Shown here in pieces: positions 6,501-13,425 of a DNA stretch of 20,504 nucleotides. Where the stretch lies: assembly GCA_031395645.1 (NCBI GenBank), contig JANNJM010000017.1:1-20504 (forward strand), given 5' to 3'. The translations under genes were made by a program, and so were the position numbers. The notes beneath the pieces were generated by a model, which was given only the letters and a program-made list of their open reading frames with translations, was not told where the DNA came from and did no database searches. Position 1 is the stretch's first letter. The number at the start of each line of letters is the position of its first letter. This DNA comes from SHZI01 sp031395645. Lineage in GTDB: Bacteria; Pseudomonadota; Gammaproteobacteria; Steroidobacterales; GCA-2729495.

Positions 6501-8815
6501 GGCGCAATGCCTTCAGCGGCGCGATCAATTATGTAGTCAAGCCGCCAAGCGAGGCTTTCGAAGCCAAAACCAGTCTTGAGGTTGGCAGCGATGACAAACT
6601 CAAGGGCACGGCCATGATCAGTGGGCCAATCCTGGGCGAGAAATTTCGGGGCAGGATTGCCGGTCTGTATGACGACTGGGACGGCTCCTACGAGAATGCT
6701 CTCTCCGACAATGACATTGGTGGGCGCCGCTTTCGAACCGTCCAGGGCAGCCTGCTGTGGCTCCCCGCGGAGGCCTGGAGTGTCAGCCTTAGCTACTTCA
6801 AGTCGAACGACTCTATTGATGAGGGCGCAAATGTTTCCCTGCCGGCCAACTGCGAGGATCGTGTTAACGACAATAACGCCGCCGTACGACTGCAGAACTT
6901 CTGCGGCGAGGTGCCGGATATCGAGGATATCCCCGGCCTGAACGGCGGCCGCGCGATCCCCAAAGTCGCGCAGGCGACCGGTGAAAACCGTGAACTGGAC
7001 CGGGCCAATTTCAAGGTCGAGTGGGACCTGGAGGACAACGGCACGATCTCGGCACTGACCGGTTATTCAAAGACGCAGCAGGATTCGGCAACTGACTTCC
7101 AGCAGAGCCTGGGTGAGCAATCGATTTTCCTGTATTGCCCAAACGCCGTGAACACGCCGGGGATTCCCAATACCTGCACGACTGGCCCCGATGAGTTCCT
7201 GAGTTTCTTCAGGACTGGCATTTATCTCCGCAGCCTCGGCGGCGAAACCAAGGATTTGAGCCAGGAACTCCGTTTCGACAGCCCCGTGGACAAACGAATC
7301 CGTTATTCCGTGGGGGGGTATTGGTTCAAGGTGGAGACAGAGAGTCAAACCGGCGGAATTTTCGCCACGCGTCCTTTGCCGGACAACGGGAATATCGCGT
7401 TGCCGCCCTTTTCCGATCCACCCGATTCGCCCAATCTGGCGATCGGTAGCGCGATTTTTGCCGAAACCTTTACGCCAAACGGTGGCATAGATCCGCTGTT
7501 CCGACCAGTCGGGAATAGTGAAACCGAAGGTTGGGCAATATTCGCGAGCACGGACTTCGATTTCACGGATCGCTTGACTGGCCGCGCCGAATTGCGTTCG
7601 TCCGAGGAGAGGCAGGAGACGAACATCCTGCGGTATACCCGTTGCGTCACGTCTGCTACAACCAACGGCGTCCTCGGCAATTGCCTTTTTCCCGACCAGC
7701 TCGTGCCCATCACCGGCGATGCCAAATACGATCTGCGAGTTCCGGAGGCGGTGCCGTTGTTTGGCCCCGACTGTCAGTTTACGAGTCTGGAGGGTCTATT
7801 GAAGCCAGGGACTCCCGGTCAGTGCAGTCGTAACGGTTCGTCGCGCTTCGACTCCCTGACGGGGCGCGTCGGCCTCGACTTCGCGATCACTGACGATTGG
7901 ATTGTGTACGGCTCGATTGCCTATGGCGAGAAGCCAGGCGGACTGCAGTTGACTTCGGCGCGAGAAATAGCGCCGGGCGGGGAAATCACAACCGTCGTTA
8001 TCACAAATCCTTTCGAAGAGGAGCAGCTGACGGCATACGAGCTTGGTTTCAAGGGCACGACCTGGGATGGCCGAATGACCGTCAGCTCGTCCGTGTTCTA
8101 TAACGACTGGCAAAAAATCGTGTTTCGGCAGTTGGTTGAAACCAACCCCGACAACGGCCGGCGACTGGAGCAGCCGCTGTCGTTGAACGTCAACGCAGGC
8201 GATGCCGGTGTCCTGGGTCTCGAGATCGAGACTAACCTGGCGTTCACCGACAATCTTTCCAGCCGCTTGACCGTCGGCTGGGCCTATGCGGAGTTTAACG
8301 AGGCGTTGCAGGAGAATTTTGCACCATTCCCGACCTATGCAGCGGAGGGCTATTTGCCCGGCGGTGGCGACGTCTCCGGCAACAAGGTGTTGCGCCAGCC
8401 TGAATGGCTGCTCAGCGGCTCGCTCGACTACAAGCACGTCCTTGTGAATGATTGGGACTGGTACGCTGGCGTCAACGCGAATTACCAGAGCGGTGTATAC
8501 GTGGGCAACGACAATCAGGGATACCTGCCGGCCCACACCTACGTGGACCCCAGGCTCGGCGTGAAGAACGGCGTGTACACATTTGAACTCTGGGCGCGCA
8601 ACGTGTTTAACGACAACGGGGCCGTTGCAGCCTTTCGCGACATCTACTGGACCAATTCAACCGACCAGTACTCAGCGGTGCCGGTCGGCGCCACCATCCC
8701 GGGCGCCCGTCCGGGCTTCGACGATTTTGTGCCCTTGCGCTACACGGTGACCTATCCGAACGAGCGGACTTTCGGGATCAGCGCGAGGATGCGGTTCGGC
8801 GCTGCGGTGAAATAG
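3575..8815 (+). CDS. Fusion: Cys-rich Ig-like surface protein joined in frame to a TonB-dependent receptor
   Basis: One open frame of 1746 residues holding what look like two proteins. Start ATG 3575 follows GGGGGA; an upstream ATG at 3449 adds no signal. Order: signal peptide 1-27 (VAAC at 15-18 also resembles a lipobox); ten-cysteine domain about 28-378, paralogous to the gene at 1747; four Ig/cadherin-like (Big_9-type) repeats about 385-788 with the ANDD and GTDSFVYTAAD signatures; a GlyGly-CTERM-like tail about 791-821 (GGASSMDPWSLLLFAGAP, then RRFRRRPR); a second signal-peptide-like segment about 825-847 (RIRVVAALMLMAASVGASG); TonB box TEIVVT 864-869; plug about 870-1000 (PVIRGI, IEVVKGPQSALYGRNAFSGAINY); outer-membrane beta-barrel to the end (final RMRF). 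No stop separates the halves. The receptor half has no well-placed start of its own. Substrate unknown. Fusion, polyprotein or sequence error are discussed in the findings. Confidence 0.8.
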   Translation: MIRTGRLGTLSGLLVAACLCGNLPLLAATVTTPVSGTMSPTQETCFQGLANAVGDGENCMYDGGPAAGGNDPIGTEVTGPNNQVSYYDSVATPAAFETTVDGLAERLYVTTVGDGKIAQKINGTITIDDGGNGFGAGDLISFSLILTSPGTGDIIRHYSTSVVDKYTSMTQTLAPFAASSATVNEAGGFDYIIGSEGFPTPLSFAVPGACFGRAFGEAECGHSFSVGPDPDFWDGTSLAGLGLLEGNLGAKTVGTVTNLACNDSKSATGVDSNDCLDSGVSYSPWANVNVGSCATPGGCTGKEGQPGAVRGAAEDVGWDQLLLKVSTDAAGQVIAVEGFNVDDYKVFGQVRCGDNTAGTGSYVAICNSWTSGRFTLAAAGGRTAIDDGPVFDLPGVPVDIAVLANDLNFANPVTVSIATQPAQGVVAVQNSPGAPAGIRIRYIANAGATGTDSFVYTAADSTGSDSATVAIVMGPGANDDTAETKKNTPVDINVAANDIGFDDSVTVTVNAGSFSNGGSAVVSAGNPGPPAGVVVTYTPAVAAESSTYTETFSYTIDDGVLPVSTGTVSVTVVNSAPVAADANFAVSTLGFAPPKADTFFGTYTVDLSGPVGDLPITLTIDTQGARGTATVSTIPPGNVITYTITDQTFLVGTDTITYTITDADGESDSGVLTIFADDGVPVLAPIFIVTAKGKTSVPLNVRIDKDGGLLELRLGNGRLEDHVLEVSAPGAHGTCALQEEDGVDQVWFTLVYTPTDRAYVGPDNGCALTVTDGDGDFATTTVSVKVVEPSPIGGASSMDPWSLLLFAGAPVLRRFRRRPRGSASSRIRVVAALMLMAASVGASGQVQGPSPPKAADARSSAALTEIVVTSRKIEEKLLEVPLAITAFGADTIESKGIANITDVATQTPGFSFFNPFGEQLPVPVIRGIAPTDIFGANNAAFFIDGVYISGREGLNFGLLDLERIEVVKGPQSALYGRNAFSGAINYVVKPPSEAFEAKTSLEVGSDDKLKGTAMISGPILGEKFRGRIAGLYDDWDGSYENALSDNDIGGRRFRTVQGSLLWLPAEAWSVSLSYFKSNDSIDEGANVSLPANCEDRVNDNNAAVRLQNFCGEVPDIEDIPGLNGGRAIPKVAQATGENRELDRANFKVEWDLEDNGTISALTGYSKTQQDSATDFQQSLGEQSIFLYCPNAVNTPGIPNTCTTGPDEFLSFFRTGIYLRSLGGETKDLSQELRFDSPVDKRIRYSVGGYWFKVETESQTGGIFATRPLPDNGNIALPPFSDPPDSPNLAIGSAIFAETFTPNGGIDPLFRPVGNSETEGWAIFASTDFDFTDRLTGRAELRSSEERQETNILRYTRCVTSATTNGVLGNCLFPDQLVPITGDAKYDLRVPEAVPLFGPDCQFTSLEGLLKPGTPGQCSRNGSSRFDSLTGRVGLDFAITDDWIVYGSIAYGEKPGGLQLTSAREIAPGGEITTVVITNPFEEEQLTAYELGFKGTTWDGRMTVSSSVFYNDWQKIVFRQLVETNPDNGRRLEQPLSLNVNAGDAGVLGLEIETNLAFTDNLSSRLTVGWAYAEFNEALQENFAPFPTYAAEGYLPGGGDVSGNKVLRQPEWLLSGSLDYKHVLVNDWDWYAGVNANYQSGVYVGNDNQGYLPAHTYVDPRLGVKNGVYTFELWARNVFNDNGAVAAFRDIYWTNSTDQYSAVPVGATIPGARPGFDDFVPLRYTVTYPNERTFGISARMRFGAAVK
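5955..6056 (+). repeat. Imperfect direct repeat pair flanking the internal GlyGly-CTERM-like tail
   Basis: GCGCCAGCTCCATGGATCC at 5955-5973 recurs as GCGCCAGCTCCAGGATCC at 6039-6056, identical except for loss of one T. The copies start 84 bp (28 codons) apart in the same frame and bracket the hydrophobic and Arg-rich segment at the junction of the surface-protein and receptor halves. They may mark how the fusion arose. Confidence 0.6.
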
Positions 8816-8831
8816 CTGCGGCGGGTCGGCG

Positions 8832-10082
8832 TCAGTTCGCCGGCGCCCGCCGGAAGCCGACGTCGACTCCCGTCTCTTTGCCGTCGCGGCGGATCCGCGC
8901 CTTCGCCACGTCGCCCCAGCGGTAGCCGGCCATCAGCTTGCGCAGTGTGTTGTCCGACGCGATCGGCGTGCCGTCGAGGCTCAGCAGTACATCGCCAACC
9001 TTGAGTCCCGCCCGTTCCGCCACGGACTTCTTGCTGACCTGAATGATCTGTCCGGGATCCTTGCCGAGCTTGCCCATCAGCGACAAGCCGATGCTCGGGT
9101 AGACGGTGTCGATCTCCTCCGGGAGTCCCCAGACGAAGGACGCGTAGGACCCCCGGACGGTCTTTACGGGCTTGGCCTCGTCATCCACGACGGTCACCGG
9201 TACGAGCGAGGCGATGCGCCCGTCGTAGTGCGCCGCGATCTGCCGCTCGGAGCCCAGACCGAAGGTCACGTGGCCGGCCCCGATCAGCACCACCATGATC
9301 GCGTTTGGGCCACCATGCTGCTTCAGTGCCTGCAGCGCGTTCCAGCCCATGGTGGCGTCCCACATGGTCTGCGCCCGGTACAGCCCGTCCAGCGCCGTCT
9401 CGTTCATGTGCAGCGCGTCGTCCTTGTCGAAGAACGCGCGGTACATCCTTCGGTGCTCATCGTCGTTGCCGGCGAGCTTCGGCGGCAGGTGCGCGGCTTC
9501 CTCCGGCGTCAGGTTTTCGAAGCCCTTGGTGCGCACGGACTTCACCACGTCCCGCGGGCTGTTGACCGCGTACATGTTGATGCCGTTCTTCTGGGCGTAG
9601 AGGAAGATGTTGCGGTAGTAGTTCCAGTGATAGCCCCAGTTGTCATACCAGCGGCCGAGTTCCACGAACCCTTCTTCCGTGTAGCGCCGTGCATTCCAGT
9701 TGTCCAGGATCGGCTGTTCGGTGTAGGGAAACATCTCGAGGCCGATCAGCACCTCGCGCCCTGCCTCGCGCAGGGCCTTGATGGTGCGGAATTGGACGTC
9801 GTGGAACTCCTGGTTGGTGTGGTTCTCGCCGATAAAGAGGATCCCGGTGTTGGCGAGCCGCTTCGCCATTTCCTCCGGTGTGACCAGATCCCCGGTGGCC
9901 GTATCCGTGATGCCGTCCAGTACGAGCGGAATCTCGCGACCCTTCCGGGCCGGATCACCGATCTCCATGTGCAGCACGGACTGGTCGGCCATGAGCGTGA
10001 GCGGGATGCAGAACCCGAGAATTGTGGCGAGTGTGCGGGCCGCCAGGCGAGCCGTGGCCGTTATCGATTTTGCATTGCTCAT
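8832..10082 (-). CDS. Secreted ChaN-like protein with C-terminal PDZ domain
   Basis: Protein of 416 residues beginning with a Sec signal peptide (hydrophobic core about residues 17-31, probable cleavage after LMA before DQ). Residues about 60-300 match the ChaN/haem-binding uptake family (PF04187 type): GENHTNQEFHDVQ near the start, GLEMFPY, and the VLIGAGHVTFGLG motif. A PDZ domain occupies about 330-412 (IGLSLMGKLG loop, then AERAGLKVGDVLLSLDG). ChaN of Campylobacter is an iron-regulated haem-binding lipoprotein; here there is no lipobox, so the protein is probably free in the periplasm. GAGG eight bases upstream supports ATG 10082. It is convergent with the receptor gene, 16 bp apart, with no hairpin between. 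Domain calls are firm; haem binding is inferred. Confidence 0.85.
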   Translation of the reverse strand: MSNAKSITATARLAARTLATILGFCIPLTLMADQSVLHMEIGDPARKGREIPLVLDGITDTATGDLVTPEEMAKRLANTGILFIGENHTNQEFHDVQFRTIKALREAGREVLIGLEMFPYTEQPILDNWNARRYTEEGFVELGRWYDNWGYHWNYYRNIFLYAQKNGINMYAVNSPRDVVKSVRTKGFENLTPEEAAHLPPKLAGNDDEHRRMYRAFFDKDDALHMNETALDGLYRAQTMWDATMGWNALQALKQHGGPNAIMVVLIGAGHVTFGLGSERQIAAHYDGRIASLVPVTVVDDEAKPVKTVRGSYASFVWGLPEEIDTVYPSIGLSLMGKLGKDPGQIIQVSKKSVAERAGLKVGDVLLSLDGTPIASDNTLRKLMAGYRWGDVAKARIRRDGKETGVDVGFRRAPAN

Positions 10083-10109
10083 CTTCAGAACCTCGTATGT
10101 GTCAGTCAG

Positions 10110-10142
10110 GATGTTCCAGTCGACCAGGTTGGCGCGCTTGCC
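10110..10142 (-). repeat. Copy of a hutI 3'-end segment (direct repeat, left side of island)
   Basis: These 33 bases match 12280-12312 inside hutI with three mismatches, in the same orientation. Read on the minus strand they encode GKRANLVDWNI, against GKRADLVAWNI in HutI. Similarity stops sharply on both sides. The segment lies between the vapC stop and the ChaN-like gene, so it is either a leftover end of an amidohydrolase gene or one arm of a direct repeat flanking the vapBC-ATPase island. Confidence 0.55.
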
Positions 10143-10149
10143 GCCTGCT

Positions 10150-10584
10150 TCACGCTGCCAGCGGGTTGCGAGTTTTCAGTTCACCAAAACGCGTGAAATC
10201 CCGGTCGGCGCTGAACAGTTCCCGTACGCCGTGCAGGATACACAAGGCTGCGATACGGCCATCGTGCACGCGTGGGCCCGTGACCTTCGACTGCTCAATC
10301 ACTCGCGCCAACACGTCCCAGTAGCCCGCACCCTCAGCCAGGACGACCAGCGTCGGTGACTCGAGCCACGCGGTGACCTGCGCCAGCGCCTTGGACGGGG
10401 CGGTGGGGGGCGAGAAGATCCGCTCGTGGGTCACGATCGCGAGGAACTCGTGCAGGCAGGGCCACGGAAGAGCCCAGGTCGCAGTGCCTTCGGCCAGTTC
10501 GCGTAGGCAGGCGGCAGCCGGCTGATGCCACTGGCTGTCCCGCCGATGGGCGTAAACCAGGATATTGGTATCGACCGCGATCAA
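10150..10584 (-). CDS. vapC: VapC-like PIN-domain toxin
   Basis: A 144-residue PIN-domain protein, the usual VapC length. VapC toxins are magnesium-dependent ribonucleases that cleave tRNA or rRNA and are neutralised by their VapB partner. The acidic residues expected in the active site are present: D5 in AVDTNILVYAH, E46 in LHEFL, D108 in VHDGRIAAL and D127 in SADRDF. Its ATG overlaps the stop of the upstream antitoxin gene by four bases (ATGA), so the two are translationally coupled. It is the last gene of the island; the hutI-like repeat begins just beyond its stop codon. The exact RNA target cannot be read from the sequence. Confidence 0.9.
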   Translation of the reverse strand: MIAVDTNILVYAHRRDSQWHQPAAACLRELAEGTATWALPWPCLHEFLAIVTHERIFSPPTAPSKALAQVTAWLESPTLVVLAEGAGYWDVLARVIEQSKVTGPRVHDGRIAALCILHGVRELFSADRDFTRFGELKTRNPLAA

Positions 10585-10826
10585 TTGTCGCCACCTGGGT
10601 AGCTGCGGGCGCGCAACTCGTCCCAGGAACGCCCGGCGGCGTCCGGGTGCATACCCGTGCCATCCACGGACGCATCACGCAGCGTGAAAGCGGGCCGCGC
10701 CCGGCGGTCGGACAGCACGAGTTGCAGGCCGCGTTCGACGAGCGCCCGCACCGTCGTGCCTTCCTTGCGCGCCAGGGCCTTCGCCTTTTCAAGCAGCGGG
10801 CTGGCAATCTCTAGTGTGGTTTTCAT
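10581..10826 (-). CDS. vapB: VapB-like antitoxin
   Basis: An 81-residue partner of the PIN toxin. The N-terminal part (MKTTLEIASPLLEKAKALARKEG, read around residues 1-23) has the beta-strand plus two-helix pattern of ribbon-helix-helix DNA-binding antitoxins; the C-terminal half is polar and would wrap the toxin. I chose ATG 10826 over 10865 because the longer form would start upstream of the predicted -10 element. No Shine-Dalgarno sequence precedes it, and the predicted transcript starts only about four bases before the ATG. Two palindromes sharing ATGGG-N2-CCCAT lie in the promoter, fitting autoregulation by the VapBC complex. Confidence 0.85.
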   Translation of the reverse strand: MKTTLEIASPLLEKAKALARKEGTTVRALVERGLQLVLSDRRARPAFTLRDASVDGTGMHPDAAGRSWDELRARSYPGGDN

Positions 10827-10865
10827 ATGGGTACCCATGTTAGGTGATATGGGCGCCCATATCAA
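10827..10865 (-). promoter_or_regulatory. vapBC promoter with two palindromic operators
   Basis: On the minus strand a -35 TTGATA (plus 10860-10865) is 17 bases from a -10 TAACAT (plus 10837-10842). Operator 1 is a perfect 20-bp palindrome, TGATATGGGCGCCCATATCA (10845-10864), filling the spacer and most of the -35. Operator 2, ATGGGTACCCAT (10827-10838), covers the likely transcription start next to the ATG. Their centres are 22 bp apart, two helical turns, so two RHH dimers could bind one face of the DNA. A degenerate ATGGGC half site follows at 10866-10871. Confidence 0.75.
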
Positions 10866-10895
10866 ATGGGCGGGAGCCCGGATGCGTTGACCGCC

Positions 10896-12095
10896 CTACA
10901 GCAACTGAGCGAGCAGCGTCCTTGCCGGCACGACTGCCGGGGTAGTGCGGGTGAAGCAATCGGCCTGCACGAAGGGCAGGTCGATGACGACCTGAAAGGC
11001 ATGCTTCGCCTTCGTAGCCTCCTGAAAGTAACCCAGTGAGTCCGACAGTTTCGTGTCGGCCATTTTCGCCTCAGCGAGAAACCACGGTTTCCGGTTACGC
11101 ACCACGAGAAAGTCCACTTCGCGCTTCTGTTTGTCGCGCAGGTATCGCAGCTCGAAGTCTCCAAGGCCCAGGTCGGTCCAGCCTTCCACGGCTTTGAGGA
11201 GATGACAGCCCACAAAGGTCTCGGCTCGTTGCCCGAGGTCTTCAATGCCGGACCAGTCACGCAGGAACCATTTCGGCTCCTTGCGCAGCGCCTTGCTGAC
11301 GTTGGCGAACCAGGGCCGCACAATGAAGCCGAAATGCAGGCGCTCGAGCACATCGATCCAGCGCCGTACGGTATCGATGGCGACGCCCACCTCCCGCGCG
11401 AGGTTGGCGTAAATCAGTTGCTGCCCGGAGCGCTCGGCCAGAATGTGGCTCAGCGTCTCCATTGTCCCGAGCGTCTGGATCTGCGTAATCGTCCGCATGT
11501 CTTCCCGGGTAAGCTGGTCGTGACGCAGGGAGCGCCAGCGCCGCGTGAAGCGCGTATCACGGCGCAGAAACGGTTCTGGAAAACCGCCGTGGTCCCAAAG
11601 CGCCTGCCATTCCTCGTCGGCGAGACGAACTGGCGGCTGAATGACATCGTCCGGCAAATCGACGCGCAGGCATTCGCCAACACTGAAGGGGTGCATGCGG
11701 TACAGGAAGTATCGCCCCATAAGGCTGTCGCCGCCGCGACGGAACACATCGAGTCGTGAGCTGCCGGTGACAATGATTCGCACGCGCTTGCCGTGGACGT
11801 CGAAGAACCCCTTCAGGAAGGCCTTCCATCGGGCATTCTTGTGCAGCTCATCGAACACGACGATGGGCGGGGACGGGCGCAGTTGTTCGAGTGCGAGTTT
11901 CTTTACCACAGCTGCCGGGCCGCGAAGGATGACGCGACGGTCGTCGGCGTTATCCCAATTCAGGTAGTCAGTGCTTTCCATCCGGCAGGTTGTCGTCTTG
12001 CCAACCTGACGGGGGCCACTAACGAGCGCCATCTGCCGATGGCGACGGAAATGATCCTGCAGGAGGCGGTCGTACAAGCGTATCCGGTCAGTCAT
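10896..12095 (-). CDS. AAA_14 ATPase with DUF4143 nuclease-like C-terminus
   Basis: A 399-residue ATP-binding protein of the AAA_14/DUF4143 family, mobile accessory genes of unknown function common in bacteria and archaea. Walker A is GPRQVGKT (27-34), Walker B is PIVVFDELHK (D82, E83), and the GSSRLDVFRRGGDSLMGR segment is the family hallmark after the sensor strand. A winged-helix-like module follows (LAREVGVAIDTVRRWIDVLERL), then DUF4143 with a PD-(D/E)XK-like pattern, EVDFLV then LAEAKM. ATG 12095 is chosen because GGGGGGA lies 7 bases upstream; ATG 12116 lacks this. It sits between hutI and vapBC in the same orientation. Two tandem nested palindromes overlap its promoter. Whether it works with vapBC is unknown. 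Confidence 0.85.
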   Translation of the reverse strand: MTDRIRLYDRLLQDHFRRHRQMALVSGPRQVGKTTTCRMESTDYLNWDNADDRRVILRGPAAVVKKLALEQLRPSPPIVVFDELHKNARWKAFLKGFFDVHGKRVRIIVTGSSRLDVFRRGGDSLMGRYFLYRMHPFSVGECLRVDLPDDVIQPPVRLADEEWQALWDHGGFPEPFLRRDTRFTRRWRSLRHDQLTREDMRTITQIQTLGTMETLSHILAERSGQQLIYANLAREVGVAIDTVRRWIDVLERLHFGFIVRPWFANVSKALRKEPKWFLRDWSGIEDLGQRAETFVGCHLLKAVEGWTDLGLGDFELRYLRDKQKREVDFLVVRNRKPWFLAEAKMADTKLSDSLGYFQEATKAKHAFQVVIDLPFVQADCFTRTTPAVVPARTLLAQLL

Positions 12096-12125
12096 TGCGG
12101 CATCCCCCCGCCCCATCGCCCCGAT

Positions 12126-12189
12126 TGGACCATTATACGATCAATCGTCAAATGGTCCAGACCATTGTACGACAGGTCGCCTAATGGTC
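12126..12189 (-). promoter_or_regulatory. Tandem nested palindromes overlapping the ATPase promoter
   Basis: Two 30-bp units at 12128-12157 and 12160-12189, 32 bp apart centre to centre (three helical turns). Each has outer arms GACCATT/AATGGTC with 16 bases between, and a second inverted repeat with the same centre: ACGAT-CA-ATCGT in the first, CGAC-AG-GTCG in the second. On the minus strand the units carry TATAAT (plus 12132-12137) and TACAAT, each good -10 sequences ahead of the ATPase ATG at 12095. The array starts three bases after the hutI stop. It looks like an operator pair that controls the ATPase; a role as a recombination site is also possible. Confidence 0.65.
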
Positions 12190-12192
12190 ATA

Positions 12193-13425
12193 TCACTTTG
12201 TAGCGATGACCTGCCCACCCGCAACGACGGAGACCATCGGATTGTGGCCGATCCAGTAGCTCAACTCAGCCGGCTCGCTGATGTTCCAGGCAACCAGGTC
12301 GGCGCGCTTGCCAGTCGCAATAGTGCCACGATCGCTCTCGAGGCCGAGTGCCCTGGCGGCACAGCGCGTGACTCCGGCGAGGCATTCTTCCGGAGTCATG
12401 CGGAAAAGGTGACAGGCCATGTTCATCATCATCAGGAGCGAGAGCACGGGCGAGCTACCGGGGTTGCAGTCGGTGGCTACCGCGATCAGCACACCGTGGC
12501 GGCGCAATTCGGCCACCGGGGGCAGGCGGGTTTCGCCGAGGGCGTAGAACGCGCCGGGCAGCAGTACGGCGACCGTGCCTGAACGCGCCAGCGCCTCGAC
12601 CCCGGCAGGGCTCGTGTACTCCAGGTGGTCGGCCGACAGGGCCGCGTAGCGGGCCGCCAGGGCGGCGCCGCCGCTATCGGAGAGCTGGTCGGCATGCAGT
12701 TTCACGGGCAGTTTCAGTTCACGGGCGCGACGGAACAGGCGCTCGACCTGGGCGGCACTGAAGGCAATGCTTTCGCAGAAGGCGTCCACCGCGTCGATCA
12801 GGCCTTCGGCAGCCAGCGTTGGCAGCGCCTCGTCGCAGATGAAGGCGAGGTAGTCGTCCGCTCGCCCGGCGAACTCGGGCGGCACTGCATGGGCGCCGAG
12901 ATAGGTGGTGCTGACGCCGATGCCGAGTTCCATGCCCAGTTGCCGGGCAGCGCCGAGCATGCGCCGCTCGGTGTCCAGGTCGAGTCCGTAGCCGGACTTG
13001 ATCTCGAGCGTCGTTACACCCCCGGCCACCAGGGACTTGATGCGTGAGCGGGCGCCTGCGAGCAGGGCCTCCGGGCTGGCCGCGCGGGTGGCAGCGACGG
13101 TGGAGAGGACTCCGCCGCCTTTTCTGGCGATCTCCGTATACGTGGCGCCGTTGCATCGCTCTTCGAATTCGGCAATGCGATTGCCGGCAAAGACCAGGTG
13201 AGTGTGGCAGTCGATGAGCCCGGGCGTCAGCCAGGCGCCGCCCAGCGCGTGCACACGCCGCGCGCAGCGTTCCGGAGCATCCGGCAGGTCAGACTGAAGG
13301 CCGACCCAGGCAATGCGCCCGTCGAGTACAGCCACGGCGCCGTCGCGAATGGCCCCGTACGGCGCGAGGCCGCGAACCATCGTGGCCACGTGACCGTCGA
13401 TCCAGAGAGAATCCCATTGCGCCAT
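12193..13425 (-). CDS. hutI: Imidazolonepropionase
   Basis: Third enzyme of histidine breakdown: hydrolyses 4-imidazolone-5-propanoate to N-formimino-L-glutamate in the cytoplasm. At 410 residues it has the normal HutI length. The amidohydrolase metal site is seen as IDCHTHLVFAGN (H74, H76), with further ligands in KLHADQ and ATDCNPGSSP; EIKSGYGLD and TYLGAHAVPPE are family motifs. It is divergent from hutF with 70 bp between the starts, and it is separated from the other four hut genes by orientation. Its stop is immediately followed by the palindromic array of the ATPase gene. A 33-bp segment near its 3' end (12280-12312) is repeated at 10110-10142, which suggests the neighbouring island entered at or near this gene. 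Confidence 0.95.
   Translation of the reverse strand: MAQWDSLWIDGHVATMVRGLAPYGAIRDGAVAVLDGRIAWVGLQSDLPDAPERCARRVHALGGAWLTPGLIDCHTHLVFAGNRIAEFEERCNGATYTEIARKGGGVLSTVAATRAASPEALLAGARSRIKSLVAGGVTTLEIKSGYGLDLDTERRMLGAARQLGMELGIGVSTTYLGAHAVPPEFAGRADDYLAFICDEALPTLAAEGLIDAVDAFCESIAFSAAQVERLFRRARELKLPVKLHADQLSDSGGAALAARYAALSADHLEYTSPAGVEALARSGTVAVLLPGAFYALGETRLPPVAELRRHGVLIAVATDCNPGSSPVLSLLMMMNMACHLFRMTPEECLAGVTRCAARALGLESDRGTIATGKRADLVAWNISEPAELSYWIGHNPMVSVVAGGQVIATK
12280..12312 (-). repeat. hutI-internal arm of the 33-bp direct repeat
   Basis: This stretch codes for GKRADLVAWNI in HutI and matches 10110-10142 at 30 of 33 positions in direct orientation, 2170 bp away. Between the two copies lie the vapBC pair, the ATPase gene and the last 87 bp of hutI. 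Confidence 0.55.

Noticed and set aside
6074..8815. Receptor as a separate gene starting at ATG 6074 or 6080
   Set aside because: Either start cuts the signal peptide to too few residues with no positive charge, and there is no Shine-Dalgarno. TGA at 6078-6080 overlapping ATG 6080 is in another frame and would need a frameshift. Kept only as an alternative to the fusion.
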